Shown here: piece after piece, positions 53,762 to 62,255 of the stretch | Layout: every line of letters starts with the position of its first letter | Numbering within the stretch: the first letter of the stretch is position 1 | NCBI GenBank assembly: GCA_036507005.1 | Contig: DASXQT010000015.1 | Span: 1-64,000, forward strand | Reading direction: 5' to 3' | Length of the DNA: 64,000 nt | Source: WS-2 sp036507005 | Lineage (GTDB): Bacteria; Eisenbacteria; RBG-16-71-46 | Program-made: the position numbers and the translations under genes | Notes under the pieces: model-generated | The model's input: only the letters and a program-made list of their open reading frames with translations | The model's database searches: none | What the model was told of the DNA's origin: nothing

Positions 53762-53850
53762 GCAGAAATGGGCGTCCTGCTCGCCGCCCGCCGCGCGGCC
53801 TGGTTCCCGATGCCCGCCGGTGCGCGAAAGCCGCTAGCCGCCCGCCCGCT

Positions 53851-54393
53851 TCAGCCCCGCAGCGCCTTCAGCAGCGCCCGCACGATCGCCTCGGGCCGGG
53901 GCGGGCAGCCGGGGATGCGCACGTCGACGGCGAGCACCTCCTCTATGCCGCGGCGGGTCGCGAACGAGCCCGCGCAGAATCCGCCGGTGCAGGCGCAGTC
54001 GCCGACCGCGACCACCAGCCGCGGGCGGGGCGTGGCCTCGTCGGTGAGCCGCAGCGCCTCCTCCAGGTGGAGCGCGGGCGGGCCGGTCACCATGAGCGCG
54101 TCCGCGTGGCGCGGCGAGGCGACGAAGTCGATCCCGAAGCGCTGGAGATCGTAGAAAGGGTTGAGCAGAGCCTGGAGCTCGCTCTCGCAGCCGTTGCACG
54201 AGCCGCAGTCCACGTGGCGGAGCTTCATCGAGCGCCGGAACCGGCCCCGGATCTCGGCCTGCAGCGCCTGGCCCAGCACCTCGATCTCGGCCTCGGCCGC
54301 CCGTGGCGCGGGAGCGAGGTCGGCCGGGAGCGGCGCCGCGCTCTTCCCCGTGACCACGCCCTGCCGGAGCGAACGGACCAGGATCTCCCACAT
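53851..54393 (-). CDS. hyfI: group 4 [NiFe]-hydrogenase small subunit (HyfI/HycG-like)
   Basis: 180 residues, related to NuoB. The [4Fe-4S] ligands are present: C63/C66/C69 region (VDCGSCNGCE), C133 (GDCACTGG) and C163 (PGCPPRP). It passes electrons to or from the NiFe site in HyfG. The N-terminal 50 residues are an extension with no obvious motif. It is the last gene of the operon, 55 bp after hyfG. Confidence 0.93.
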   Translation of the reverse strand: MWEILVRSLRQGVVTGKSAAPLPADLAPAPRAAEAEIEVLGQALQAEIRGRFRRSMKLRHVDCGSCNGCESELQALLNPFYDLQRFGIDFVASPRHADALMVTGPPALHLEEALRLTDEATPRPRLVVAVGDCACTGGFCAGSFATRRGIEEVLAVDVRIPGCPPRPEAIVRALLKALRG

Positions 54394-54448
54394 GGTCAGT
54401 GCTCCCGCGCCCGCAAGTCGCGGCGGCGTCGGTCCGGCGAGGCGCGCA

Positions 54449-56056
54449 TCATCGATCCACGCACGCGTAGCACAGGTTGAACGACTTGTTGACCAGCGGG
54501 AAGTCGGGAACGATGTTGTCGAGCACCGCGATCGCGACCGCCGGCCAGTTGGCGTGCGAGGCCGATCGCATGCGCCACTCGTCGATCGCGCCGCCCTCGC
54601 CGGCCCGCACCCAGTGCGACAGCAGCCCGCGCGGCGATTCCACCATCCCCAGGCCGGCGCGGCCGGCGGGAGGGACGACGCGCTCCGCGATCAGGAGCCC
54701 GCCGGGGAGGTGGAGCAGCATCTGGTCGACGAGGTTGATCGACTCGTGGATCTCGTCGGCCTTCACCGCGAAGCGCGCGCTCACGTCACCCTCGGCGCGT
54801 ACCGGGACCTGGAAGTCGAGGTCGCGGTAGAAGGCGTAGGGGTGGGTGCGGCGCACGTCGCGATCGAAGCCCGAGGCGCGCGCGGCGGGGCCGACCACGC
54901 CGAGATCGCGTGCGGCGTCGGGGCCGAGGGCGCCCGCTCCCACGAGCCGGTCCATGACCGCGGCGTTCGACGTGGCGGCCCGCACCAGCGCCTCGACGTC
55001 GGCCCGCACGGTGCCGAGCACGTCGCGCAGCCACTGCTGCTGGGCGTCGTCGAGGTCGCGCGTGACGCCGCCCGGGACGCACAGGCCGCGCAGGAACCGG
55101 TGGCCGAAGAGCGCGTCGGCCGCCTGCTGGACCACCTCCTTGAGGCGCTGGCCCTCGGCCGCGCCCACGGCGTAGGCCACGTCGAGCAGCACGCCCGCGA
55201 GGTCGCCGCAGTGGTTGTAGAGCCGCTCGAGCTCGGCCGCCAGCGAGCGCAGCGCGCGGGCGCGCGGCGGCGCCATCACCCCGGCGGCCTCCTCGACCGC
55301 GCTCGAGAACGCGAGCGCGTGGGAGAACGCGCACAGCCCGCAGGCGCGCTCGGCGATCTCGAGCACGCGCGCCGCCGGCTGCCCGCGCGCCAGCGTCTCG
55401 AGGCCGCGGTACTTCCAGGCCAGGCGCACGTCGAGCTTCAGGATCGCCTCGCCCACGGACGAGAACCGGAAGTGCCCGGGCTCGATGATGCCGGCGTGGA
55501 TCGGCCCCACCGGGATCTCGAACACGCCATCGCCCTCGACCGGCGTGAACCCGAACCGCGGCGGCCAGGAGATGCCGGCGGGCGGCGCGAAGTCGCGGCG
55601 CAGGGGATGGCACCCGCGCGGCCAGCCGTCGTGGGCCACGAGCGGGCGGGGGTCGGGGTGGCCGTCGGCCGTCACGCCCATCAGGTCCTGCATCTCGCGC
55701 TCGAGCCAGTGCGCCGCGTGCACCTCGGGCGTGACCGACGGGAAGCGCGGATCGTCGCCCGGGAGCGCGGCGATCAAGGTGAGCACCGCGTCGTCCGGCG
55801 CCATCGAGAACAGGTAGTGCAGGCGGAAGCGCCCGTGACGCTCGCGCTCGTCGAGCGCGAACGCGGTGACCAGCGTCCCGCCCCATTCGCGGTGGACCGC
55901 CGCCGCCACCTCGCGCAGCCGCGCGCCGGGGACCACCACCAGGTGCTCGCGCATGCTGTTGCGGTCGGCGTCGATCACGGCGTCGGCAAAGCGCTGCTTG
56001 AGGCCGCGCAGCGCGCTCTCGAGCGGATGGAGCTCGAGGCCCGTCGCCTCGCTCAT
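54449..56056 (-). CDS. hyfG: group 4 [NiFe]-hydrogenase large subunit (HyfG/HycE-like)
   Basis: 535 residues. A NuoC-like domain (about 20-160) is fused to a NuoD-like catalytic domain. Both NiFe-binding Cys pairs are present: C239/C242 in ERACGLCAFSH and C529/C532 in NLCYACVDR. The second motif lacks the usual Asp-Pro, and the protein ends exactly at the Arg where hydrogenase endopeptidases normally cut, so there is no C-terminal peptide to remove. R. rubrum CooH is a known precedent for such an ending. The start overlaps hyfF by 4 bp. Confidence 0.92.
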   Translation of the reverse strand: MSEATGLELHPLESALRGLKQRFADAVIDADRNSMREHLVVVPGARLREVAAAVHREWGGTLVTAFALDERERHGRFRLHYLFSMAPDDAVLTLIAALPGDDPRFPSVTPEVHAAHWLEREMQDLMGVTADGHPDPRPLVAHDGWPRGCHPLRRDFAPPAGISWPPRFGFTPVEGDGVFEIPVGPIHAGIIEPGHFRFSSVGEAILKLDVRLAWKYRGLETLARGQPAARVLEIAERACGLCAFSHALAFSSAVEEAAGVMAPPRARALRSLAAELERLYNHCGDLAGVLLDVAYAVGAAEGQRLKEVVQQAADALFGHRFLRGLCVPGGVTRDLDDAQQQWLRDVLGTVRADVEALVRAATSNAAVMDRLVGAGALGPDAARDLGVVGPAARASGFDRDVRRTHPYAFYRDLDFQVPVRAEGDVSARFAVKADEIHESINLVDQMLLHLPGGLLIAERVVPPAGRAGLGMVESPRGLLSHWVRAGEGGAIDEWRMRSASHANWPAVAIAVLDNIVPDFPLVNKSFNLCYACVDR

Positions 56057-57525
56057 GGCGCGTCCCCGCGGATCGCGCTCGCGGCCTCGAGCAGCAGGCG
56101 GTGGAGCGGGGCGGGGAACCAGGCCCCGAGCACGAGCAGCAGCGCCGCCAGCAGCCACAGCGGCCGGTGGGAGTCGCGCGGCAGCGGATCGCGGAAGTCG
56201 GCGCGCGGCTTCCCCAGCGCCATCCGCGTCCAGTGGAAGGCCAGCGCCGCGAACACCATCGCGAGCATCGCGAGGGCGGCGATCACCGCCGCCGTCTTGC
56301 CGGCCCGGAGCCCGCCGATCAGCACCATCCACTCGGAGAGGAAGAGCGCGAGCGGAGGGAGCCCGGCGAGCGCCACGCCCGCCACGGCGAACAGAACCCC
56401 GAGCGGCGCCGAGGACTCCATCACGCCGCTCCAGCGGTCCATGCGGGCCGTGCCCATCGCGCTCTTGAGCGATCCCCCGACCAGGAACGCCAGGGTCTTG
56501 CCGAGCGCGTGGGTCGCGAGGTGGAAGAGCCCGCCCAGCAGCGCGAGCGGCGAGCCCAGCCCGACCGCGAGCACTACGAACCCGGTGTGCTCGACGCTCG
56601 AGTAGGCCAGCAGCCGCTTGTAGTCGCTCTGGATCAGCAGGAAGGGCACGGCCACCGCCATCGAGAGCAGGCCGAAGGCGACGAGCAGGTTCTCCGAGAA
56701 CGCCGGCCCCAGGCAGCGCACGGCGAGCGCGTGGAAGCGCAGCAGGGCGCCGAGCGCGACCGCGAGCAGCGCGGCCGAGAGCAGCGCGCTCACCGGAGTC
56801 GGCGCCTGGCTGTGCGCGTCCGGCAGCCAGGTGTGCATCGGCGCCAGCCCGGCCTTGGTCCCGTAGCCCACCAGCGCGAACAGGAACGCGAGCCGGACGA
56901 AGCGCGGCTCGAGCTGGGGCGCCAGGTCGCGCAGCACGGTCCACTGCAGTCCCGCCGAGCGCGCGGCGAAGTGCCCGACGCCCGAGTAGTAGAGCAGCAC
57001 GGTGGCGAAGAGCGCGAGCGTGATCCCCACCGAGCACAGGATCAGGTACTTCCAACCCGCCTCGACCGCGCCCGGCCTCCGGTAGTAGCCGACCAGGAGG
57101 GCGGAGCTGAGCGTGCTCGCCTCGATCGCGATCCACAGCAGCCCGAGGTTGTTGGCGACCGCGGCGAGCACCAGCGAGCCGAGCAGCAGGTGGAAGAGCG
57201 CCTCGAACCGTCCCGCCGCCCAGCCCGCGGCGTCGTGGCCCTGCTCCTCGTGGGCCATGTAGCTGCGCGCGTACCAGGCGCTGGCGAGCCCCACGGCGCC
57301 GGTGATCGCGGCGAGCAGCGCGGCGAGCGCGTCGGCGTGGAGCCAGCCGCGCGCGGCCAGCACCGGCCCGCCCGCGAGCACGCGCCCCGCCAGCGCCAGC
57401 GCCAGCGCGAGCAGGAGCGCGGCGCCCGCGACCGAGATGCGCGCGCCCCAGGGCGTGCGCCCGAGCGGAAGGCAGAGCGCGGCGGTGAGCGGCGCGACCA
57501 GCACGAGCGGGAGGAGGTAGCCCAC
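56053..57525 (-). CDS. hyfF: hydrogenase-4 membrane subunit HyfF-like (NuoN/MrpD family)
   Basis: 490 residues from GTG 57525, which lies 2 bp after the hyfE stop. About 13-14 helices. Antiporter-like key residues are in IAIEASTLSSALLVGYYRRP, KAGLAPMHTWLPDAHSQAP and LLAYSSVEHTGFV, including Glu and Lys of the proton path. One of two Mrp-antiporter-type subunits in the complex, predicted to pump protons or Na+. Confidence 0.9.
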   Translation of the reverse strand: MGYLLPLVLVAPLTAALCLPLGRTPWGARISVAGAALLLALALALAGRVLAGGPVLAARGWLHADALAALLAAITGAVGLASAWYARSYMAHEEQGHDAAGWAAGRFEALFHLLLGSLVLAAVANNLGLLWIAIEASTLSSALLVGYYRRPGAVEAGWKYLILCSVGITLALFATVLLYYSGVGHFAARSAGLQWTVLRDLAPQLEPRFVRLAFLFALVGYGTKAGLAPMHTWLPDAHSQAPTPVSALLSAALLAVALGALLRFHALAVRCLGPAFSENLLVAFGLLSMAVAVPFLLIQSDYKRLLAYSSVEHTGFVVLAVGLGSPLALLGGLFHLATHALGKTLAFLVGGSLKSAMGTARMDRWSGVMESSAPLGVLFAVAGVALAGLPPLALFLSEWMVLIGGLRAGKTAAVIAALAMLAMVFAALAFHWTRMALGKPRADFRDPLPRDSHRPLWLLAALLLVLGAWFPAPLHRLLLEAASAIRGDAP

Positions 57526-57527
57526 GG

Positions 57528-58202
57528 TCAGCCCTTGAGCGAGGTGAGGAGCGAGGTGTCGGCCGACTCGAAGCTCTCCTCGATCCGGCCCACGAACAGC
57601 CCGAGCAGCGCCACGCCGACCAGGAGGTCGAGCAGCACGCCCATCTCCACCACCAGCGGCATGCCGTAGGTGAGCGAGATGGCGGCGAGGAAGATGGCGT
57701 TCTCCATGAGCACCAGCCCCACCACCTGCGCCAGCGCGGCGCGGTGGCTCACCATCTGGAACAGCCCGACCAGCGCGGCCGCCACCGAGACCGGCAGGCA
57801 GGAGGCGAGGATGGTGTGGCTCGCGCCGAAGAGCGCGCGGGTCTGGTTGAACCCGATCACGACCAGCGCCCCGCACAGCAGCATCGCGGTCGTGGGGCTC
57901 ACGAAGCTCTGGGCCTCGGCGCGGGCGCGCCCGCGGGCGGCGGTGCGCCGCAGCAGGCGCGGGATCACGAAGCCCTTGGTGACGAGCACCAGCGCGGCCG
58001 CGATCCACACGTGGCGCTCGCCGGTCGCGGCCGCGACGACCGCGGCGATCGCGCCCAGCGCGCGCGAGTTCCAGGCGTAGCCCAGGATCGCGCCCGGCAC
58101 GCGGCGCTGGATCACCGCGGCCAGCGCGCTGAGCAGGAACACGCCCGCGAGCAGGTTCACCGCGCTGCTCGTCGGCAGCCACTCGCCGATCGGGAAGCTC
58201 AT
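57528..58202 (-). CDS. hyfE: hydrogenase-4 membrane subunit HyfE-like
   Basis: 224 residues with about seven helices, ending in an MVVEMGVLLDLLVGV-type segment (here YGMPLVVEMGVLLDLLVGVA) typical of HyfE and similar to NuoK. It starts in an ATGA overlap with hyfC. HyfE is a mark of hydrogenase-4-type loci rather than Ech- or Coo-type ones. Confidence 0.88.
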   Translation of the reverse strand: MSFPIGEWLPTSSAVNLLAGVFLLSALAAVIQRRVPGAILGYAWNSRALGAIAAVVAAATGERHVWIAAALVLVTKGFVIPRLLRRTAARGRARAEAQSFVSPTTAMLLCGALVVIGFNQTRALFGASHTILASCLPVSVAAALVGLFQMVSHRAALAQVVGLVLMENAIFLAAISLTYGMPLVVEMGVLLDLLVGVALLGLFVGRIEESFESADTSLLTSLKG

Positions 58203-59140
58203 CCGCCGAGCAGCGAGTTGGAGGTGAGCGCGAGCAGGGCGAGCAGGAAGGCCATCCCCAGGAACTCGGGCACGCGGAACAGCCGGAGCTTGGCGGTCAG
58301 CGACTCGCCGAGCGCCACCACGATCGCGAACGCGAAAAGCTTGAAGACCCAGGCCACGAACGCCGCGGAGAGTGCCCCCCGCGTGGGCTCGAGCGCGATG
58401 CCCCAGGGCAGGAAGAGGTTGGCGACCAGGGTGAAGAGCACCATCTGCCGCACGGTCGCCGCCCACTCGAGCAGTCCGAGGTGGCGCCCCGAGTAGTCGA
58501 GCACCATGCCCTCGTGGATCATGGTCAGCTCGAGGTGCGTGGCGGGGTTGTCGACCGGCACGCGCCCGTTCTCGGACAGCACCACCAGCCACATCGACGC
58601 GAGCGCGAGCAGGTGGGAGGGCGCGAGCCAGCCGTGGGGCGCGAGCGCCACCGCGCGGCTGATGCGCGCGAGGTCGGTGCTGTGGGCGCCGATCGCGAGC
58701 GTGAACACCGCGAGCATGAGCGCGGGCTCGGCGAGCGCGGACAGCGCCAGGTGCCGGCTCGCCGCCATCCCGCCGAAGGTGGTGCCGGCCTCGAGCGCGG
58801 CCAGCCCGTGGAGCACGCGCACCAGCGCGAGCAGCGCCACCGTCATCACCAGGTCGCCCGCGAACGACATCGCGCTCCCGGCCAGCAGCACCGGCGTCCA
58901 GGTCGCGATCGCGAGCGAGGCCCCGAGCACCAGGTAGGGGGCGACGCGGGCGAGCCACGAGGCGTCGGTCGAGAGGATCGACTCCTTGGCGAAGAGCCGC
59001 GCCAGGTCGGCGTAGCGCTGCCACGGCGGGGCGCCGCGCCGCATCTGGAGCCGGGCCTCGAGCGACGCGATGGTGCCCGAGAACAGCGGCGCGAGCGCGA
59101 CCAGGAGCGCGGTCTGGAGCGCGGCGAGCGCGGCGCTCAC
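58199..59140 (-). CDS. hyfC: hydrogenase membrane subunit HyfC-like (NuoH family)
   Basis: 313 residues, GTG start overlapping the hyfB stop. About eight helices; conserved NuoH-type segments are RRGAPPWQRYADLARLFAKE, NGRVPVDNPATHLELTMIHE and LRLFRVPEFLG, which form the link between the catalytic module and the ion pump, including acidic residues of the quinone-chamber-like cavity. Confidence 0.92.
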   Translation of the reverse strand: MSAALAALQTALLVALAPLFSGTIASLEARLQMRRGAPPWQRYADLARLFAKESILSTDASWLARVAPYLVLGASLAIATWTPVLLAGSAMSFAGDLVMTVALLALVRVLHGLAALEAGTTFGGMAASRHLALSALAEPALMLAVFTLAIGAHSTDLARISRAVALAPHGWLAPSHLLALASMWLVVLSENGRVPVDNPATHLELTMIHEGMVLDYSGRHLGLLEWAATVRQMVLFTLVANLFLPWGIALEPTRGALSAAFVAWVFKLFAFAIVVALGESLTAKLRLFRVPEFLGMAFLLALLALTSNSLLGG

Positions 59141-61182
59141 GGGTGCGCGAGGAACAGCAGCGCCACCAGCGTCACCAGCAGGTAGGCGAGGTAGAGGTGG
59201 AGGCTTCCGGCCTGGAGGCGGCGCGCCTGGGTCGAGACCCAGAACACCGCCTGCACCATGGGCTCGAATACCAGGCGCTCGACCAGCGACGGGACGCCGG
59301 AGCGGTAGCGGTACTTGCGGCCGAAGTAGGGCGAGCCCTCCTCGAGCACCTCGAGCTCGCGCTCGGGGCGGAGCAGGGTGCGGAAGATGAGGCGGAGCGG
59401 CTTGGTGAATCCGAGCGCCGAATACTGCATGCGCGCATCGAGCGCGACGCCGCACGCCCAGGACGGCGCGCGGCGCACGCCGGACCGGAGCCCGCGCAGC
59501 GCCATCCACGCGAGCGCCAGCCCCGCGAACAGCGCGATCAGCGCGGCGACCGCGGGCGGCGAGATGCTGGCGAAGGCCTGGGGCGGGACCGAGAGCGTGA
59601 AGCCGCCCCATCCCGCGAGCGAGCCCGCCTCGAAGCCGGGCCCGAGCACGGCCGTGATCGGGAGCCCGAGCGCCCCGATCGCGAGCGGCGAGGCGAGCCC
59701 CCACGCCGCACCCGCGGCGGCGAGCGCGAGGAGCGAGGCCGCAATCGCCGCCTTCGGCCGCGCGGCGCGCGCGGCGCCCTCGCTGCGCGGGCGGCCGAGG
59801 AAGCCGATGCCGTAGAGCTTGACCAGGGCTGCGGCCGAGAGCGCGGTCGCGAGCGCCAGCCCCGCGCCCGAGAGCGGCGCGAGCAGGCGCATCGCGCCCC
59901 CGCCCGCGGCGAACCCCACGATCAGCGCCTGGAACAGCAGCCACTCGCCCGCGAAGCACGCGAGCGGCGGGAGCCCGCACAGCGAGAGCGAGGCCATGAG
60001 CGCCGAGACCGAGAGCGCCGGCATGCGGCGCGCGAGACCGCCGAGCTTCTCCAGGTCGCGCGTGCCCGCGGCGTGCGCGGCCTCGCCCACCGAGAGGAAC
60101 GCGAGCCCCTTGGCGAGACCGTGGCCCACGGCGTGGTAGAGGCAGGCGGCGAGCGCCACGCCGGCGAGCGGGACGTAGCCCGCCTGGAGCAGGGTGGCCG
60201 CGATCCCGAGGGCGAGCGCGAGCACGCCGACGTTCTTCACGGTCGAGAAGGCGAGCAGGCGCTTGGCGTCGGACTCCACCACGGCGTAGAGCGCGCCCGT
60301 CATGGCGGTGAGGAGCCCGAGCAGCGCGAGCGTCACGCCCCAGCCCGCGGGAGGGGCACCCGGCATCTGCCAGCCGAAGCGCAGCAGGCCGTAGAGCCCG
60401 GCCTTGACCATGGCGCCCGAGAGCAGCGCCGAGACCGGCGCCGGGGCCTCGGGATGGGCGAGCGGCAGCCACACGTGGAGCGGCGCCAGGCCGAGCTTGA
60501 CCGCGAAGCCCGCCGACATCAGGGAGACCAGCGCCGCCGACTCGCCGGCGGGGAGACGGCCGAGCGCCACGGCCAGATCGGGGAACGCGAAGGAGCCGGC
60601 GGCGGCCGAGAGCCGCATCAGGCCGAAGCCGATCGCGGCCGCGCCGAGGTGGGAGATCACGAGGTAGACGTAGGCGGCGCGGCGCGCGCGCGCGCTGCGC
60701 GTGTCGCGCGCGACCAGGGCGGCGGAGAGCAGCGTCATCCCCTCCCACGCGAGCAGGAAGAGGAGCGCGTGCTGCGCCGCCAGCGCGGCGGCGAGCGCGA
60801 GCGCGAAGCCGACGTGGAGCGCGAGCGTGGCGGGGGCGCCGCCCTCGCCGGGCGAGTGCACGCCCAGCGAGAACGCGGCGAGCACTCCGAGCAGCAGCAG
60901 GAACGGGGCGGTGAGAGCGTCCACGCCGAGCGTGAACGGGTCCCCGGGGAGCCCCGGCCACCAGCGCAGCGGCGCGGGAGTGAACCCCGCGAGCCCGAGC
61001 GCGCCCACCGCGGCGAGGCCGAGCGCGCAGGTGATCGCGAGCGGGCGCGCGATCGCGGCGCGCGATTCCGCGGACAGGGCGCCGCGCAGGGAGGCGGGCA
61101 GGATCGCGGGGAGCAGCGCGGCGGCCGCGAGCCCCCAGATGGCGGCGGCGAAGAGAGCGCCGTCCAGCTCGGCGAGCGGCAT
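59137..61182 (-). CDS. hyfB: hydrogenase-4 membrane subunit HyfB-like (NuoL family)
   Basis: 681 residues from ATG 61182. About 16 helices; antiporter motifs include FLLAWEGMTLLSAALVARD, KLGLAPLHVWLPLAHPEAPAP and LLAFSTVKNVGVLALALG, with the expected Glu/Lys/His. The C-terminal region carries the SYFGRKYRYRSGVP-like segment of HyfB/HycC. First gene of the operon; the order is hyfB-C-E-F-G-I, with hyfA, hyfD and hyfH absent. Confidence 0.93.
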   Translation of the reverse strand: MPLAELDGALFAAAIWGLAAAALLPAILPASLRGALSAESRAAIARPLAITCALGLAAVGALGLAGFTPAPLRWWPGLPGDPFTLGVDALTAPFLLLLGVLAAFSLGVHSPGEGGAPATLALHVGFALALAAALAAQHALLFLLAWEGMTLLSAALVARDTRSARARRAAYVYLVISHLGAAAIGFGLMRLSAAAGSFAFPDLAVALGRLPAGESAALVSLMSAGFAVKLGLAPLHVWLPLAHPEAPAPVSALLSGAMVKAGLYGLLRFGWQMPGAPPAGWGVTLALLGLLTAMTGALYAVVESDAKRLLAFSTVKNVGVLALALGIAATLLQAGYVPLAGVALAACLYHAVGHGLAKGLAFLSVGEAAHAAGTRDLEKLGGLARRMPALSVSALMASLSLCGLPPLACFAGEWLLFQALIVGFAAGGGAMRLLAPLSGAGLALATALSAAALVKLYGIGFLGRPRSEGAARAARPKAAIAASLLALAAAGAAWGLASPLAIGALGLPITAVLGPGFEAGSLAGWGGFTLSVPPQAFASISPPAVAALIALFAGLALAWMALRGLRSGVRRAPSWACGVALDARMQYSALGFTKPLRLIFRTLLRPERELEVLEEGSPYFGRKYRYRSGVPSLVERLVFEPMVQAVFWVSTQARRLQAGSLHLYLAYLLVTLVALLFLAHP

Positions 61183-61273
61183 GACCCGTCCCTGGTTGCG
61201 CGTGGGTGGAGCCGTGCGCGCGGCCTCGGGCGGCCGCGGGGGCACGCGGATGCTTCAACTTGCGAGCGCGCCA

Positions 61274-61302
61274 CGAATAACAGACGGGGCGGCGCGAAGC
61301 AA
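61274..61302 (-). promoter_or_regulatory. candidate promoter of the hydrogenase operon
   Basis: On the minus strand: TTGCTT (61302-61297), 16-17 bp, TTATTC or TATTCG (within 61280-61274). A leader of about 86 bases precedes hyfB. No sigma54 GG-N10-GC-type element, common for formate-hydrogenlyase operons, was seen. Confidence 0.4.
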
Positions 61303-61382
61303 GGTCGTGCGAGCCGGTCGTGCGATCCGGTCGCGCGGCTCGTGAGCCGGGCGCGCACCGGGGCTCGATTCCGGGCGCCGGC

Positions 61383-61411
61383 TGGCCCGGCGGCGCCCGA
61401 TTGGCTAACGT
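61383..61411 (+). promoter_or_regulatory. candidate promoter of the SDR gene
   Basis: TAACGT (61406-61411) with a weak -35, TGGCCC (61383-61388), 17 bp away. The leader is about 46 bases. The -10 matches the TA(A/G)CGT type seen elsewhere. Confidence 0.4.
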
Positions 61412-61463
61412 GGGCGCGCGACATTTCCGGACCGAGCCTCGTCCCGCGACCGGAGCTTCCCCC

Positions 61464-62240
61464 ATGGCGTCGTCCCCCCGCTTCGACAAACGAGTGGTGC
61501 TCGTGACCGGCGCGAGCAGCGGCATCGGCCGCGCCTGCGCGCGGGCGCTGGGCCGCGAGGGGGCGCGCGTGGTCGCGGCCGGACGGCGTCGCGAGCGGCT
61601 CGACGAGGTGGTCGCGGACGTCCGCGCCGCGGGCGGCGATGCGGTCGCGATCGAGGGCGACGTGCGCGAGGAGGCGACGTGCCGCGCCTGGGTGGGCGAG
61701 GCGGTCGGGCGCTACGGCGGGCTCGACGGGCTGGTGAACGCCGCGGGCGTGCTGAGCGCGGGCTCGGCGTTCGAGACCGCGCCCGACGAGTGGGACCGCA
61801 TGATGGACACCAACGTGCGCTCGATCTACCTGCTCACGCGCGCCGCCGCGCCCGAGCTGATCCGGCGCAAGGGCAGCGTGGTGAACCTCTCCTCGGTCGC
61901 GGGCCTGCGGCCCTACGTCGGGATCGCCGCGTACTGCGTGGCCAAGGCGGCCGTGGACATGTACACGCGCTGCGCCGCCCTCGACTTCGCGCCCCACGGC
62001 GTGCGCGTGAACGCGGTGAATCCCGGGGTGGTGGTGACCGAGCTCCACACCGTGACCCACGCGGTGCCCGACTACCCCGCGTTCCTCGAGCGCTCGAAGA
62101 CCACGCATCCGATCGGCCGGGTCGGCCAGCCCGAGGAGGTCGCGAACCTGGTGCTCTTCCTGCTGAGCGACGAGGCGGGCTGGATCACCGGCGTGACCTA
62201 CTCGATCGACGGCGGCCGGGCGCTCGCGAGCGCGCGGTAG
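61464..62240 (+). CDS. short-chain dehydrogenase/reductase (FabG-like)
   Basis: 258 residues from ATG 61464. A classical SDR: cofactor motif TGASSGIG (15-22), NAAG at 92-95, and the catalytic Ser144, Tyr157 and Lys161 (YCVAK). Arg residues follow the first beta-alpha-beta unit (AAGRRRERL), favouring NADP(H). The substrate is unknown; the wording is FabG/3-oxoacyl reductase-like but the gene is not among fatty-acid genes. Confidence 0.9.
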   Translation: MASSPRFDKRVVLVTGASSGIGRACARALGREGARVVAAGRRRERLDEVVADVRAAGGDAVAIEGDVREEATCRAWVGEAVGRYGGLDGLVNAAGVLSAGSAFETAPDEWDRMMDTNVRSIYLLTRAAAPELIRRKGSVVNLSSVAGLRPYVGIAAYCVAKAAVDMYTRCAALDFAPHGVRVNAVNPGVVVTELHTVTHAVPDYPAFLERSKTTHPIGRVGQPEEVANLVLFLLSDEAGWITGVTYSIDGGRALASAR

Positions 62241-62255
62241 CCGCCGCGCCTTCGC

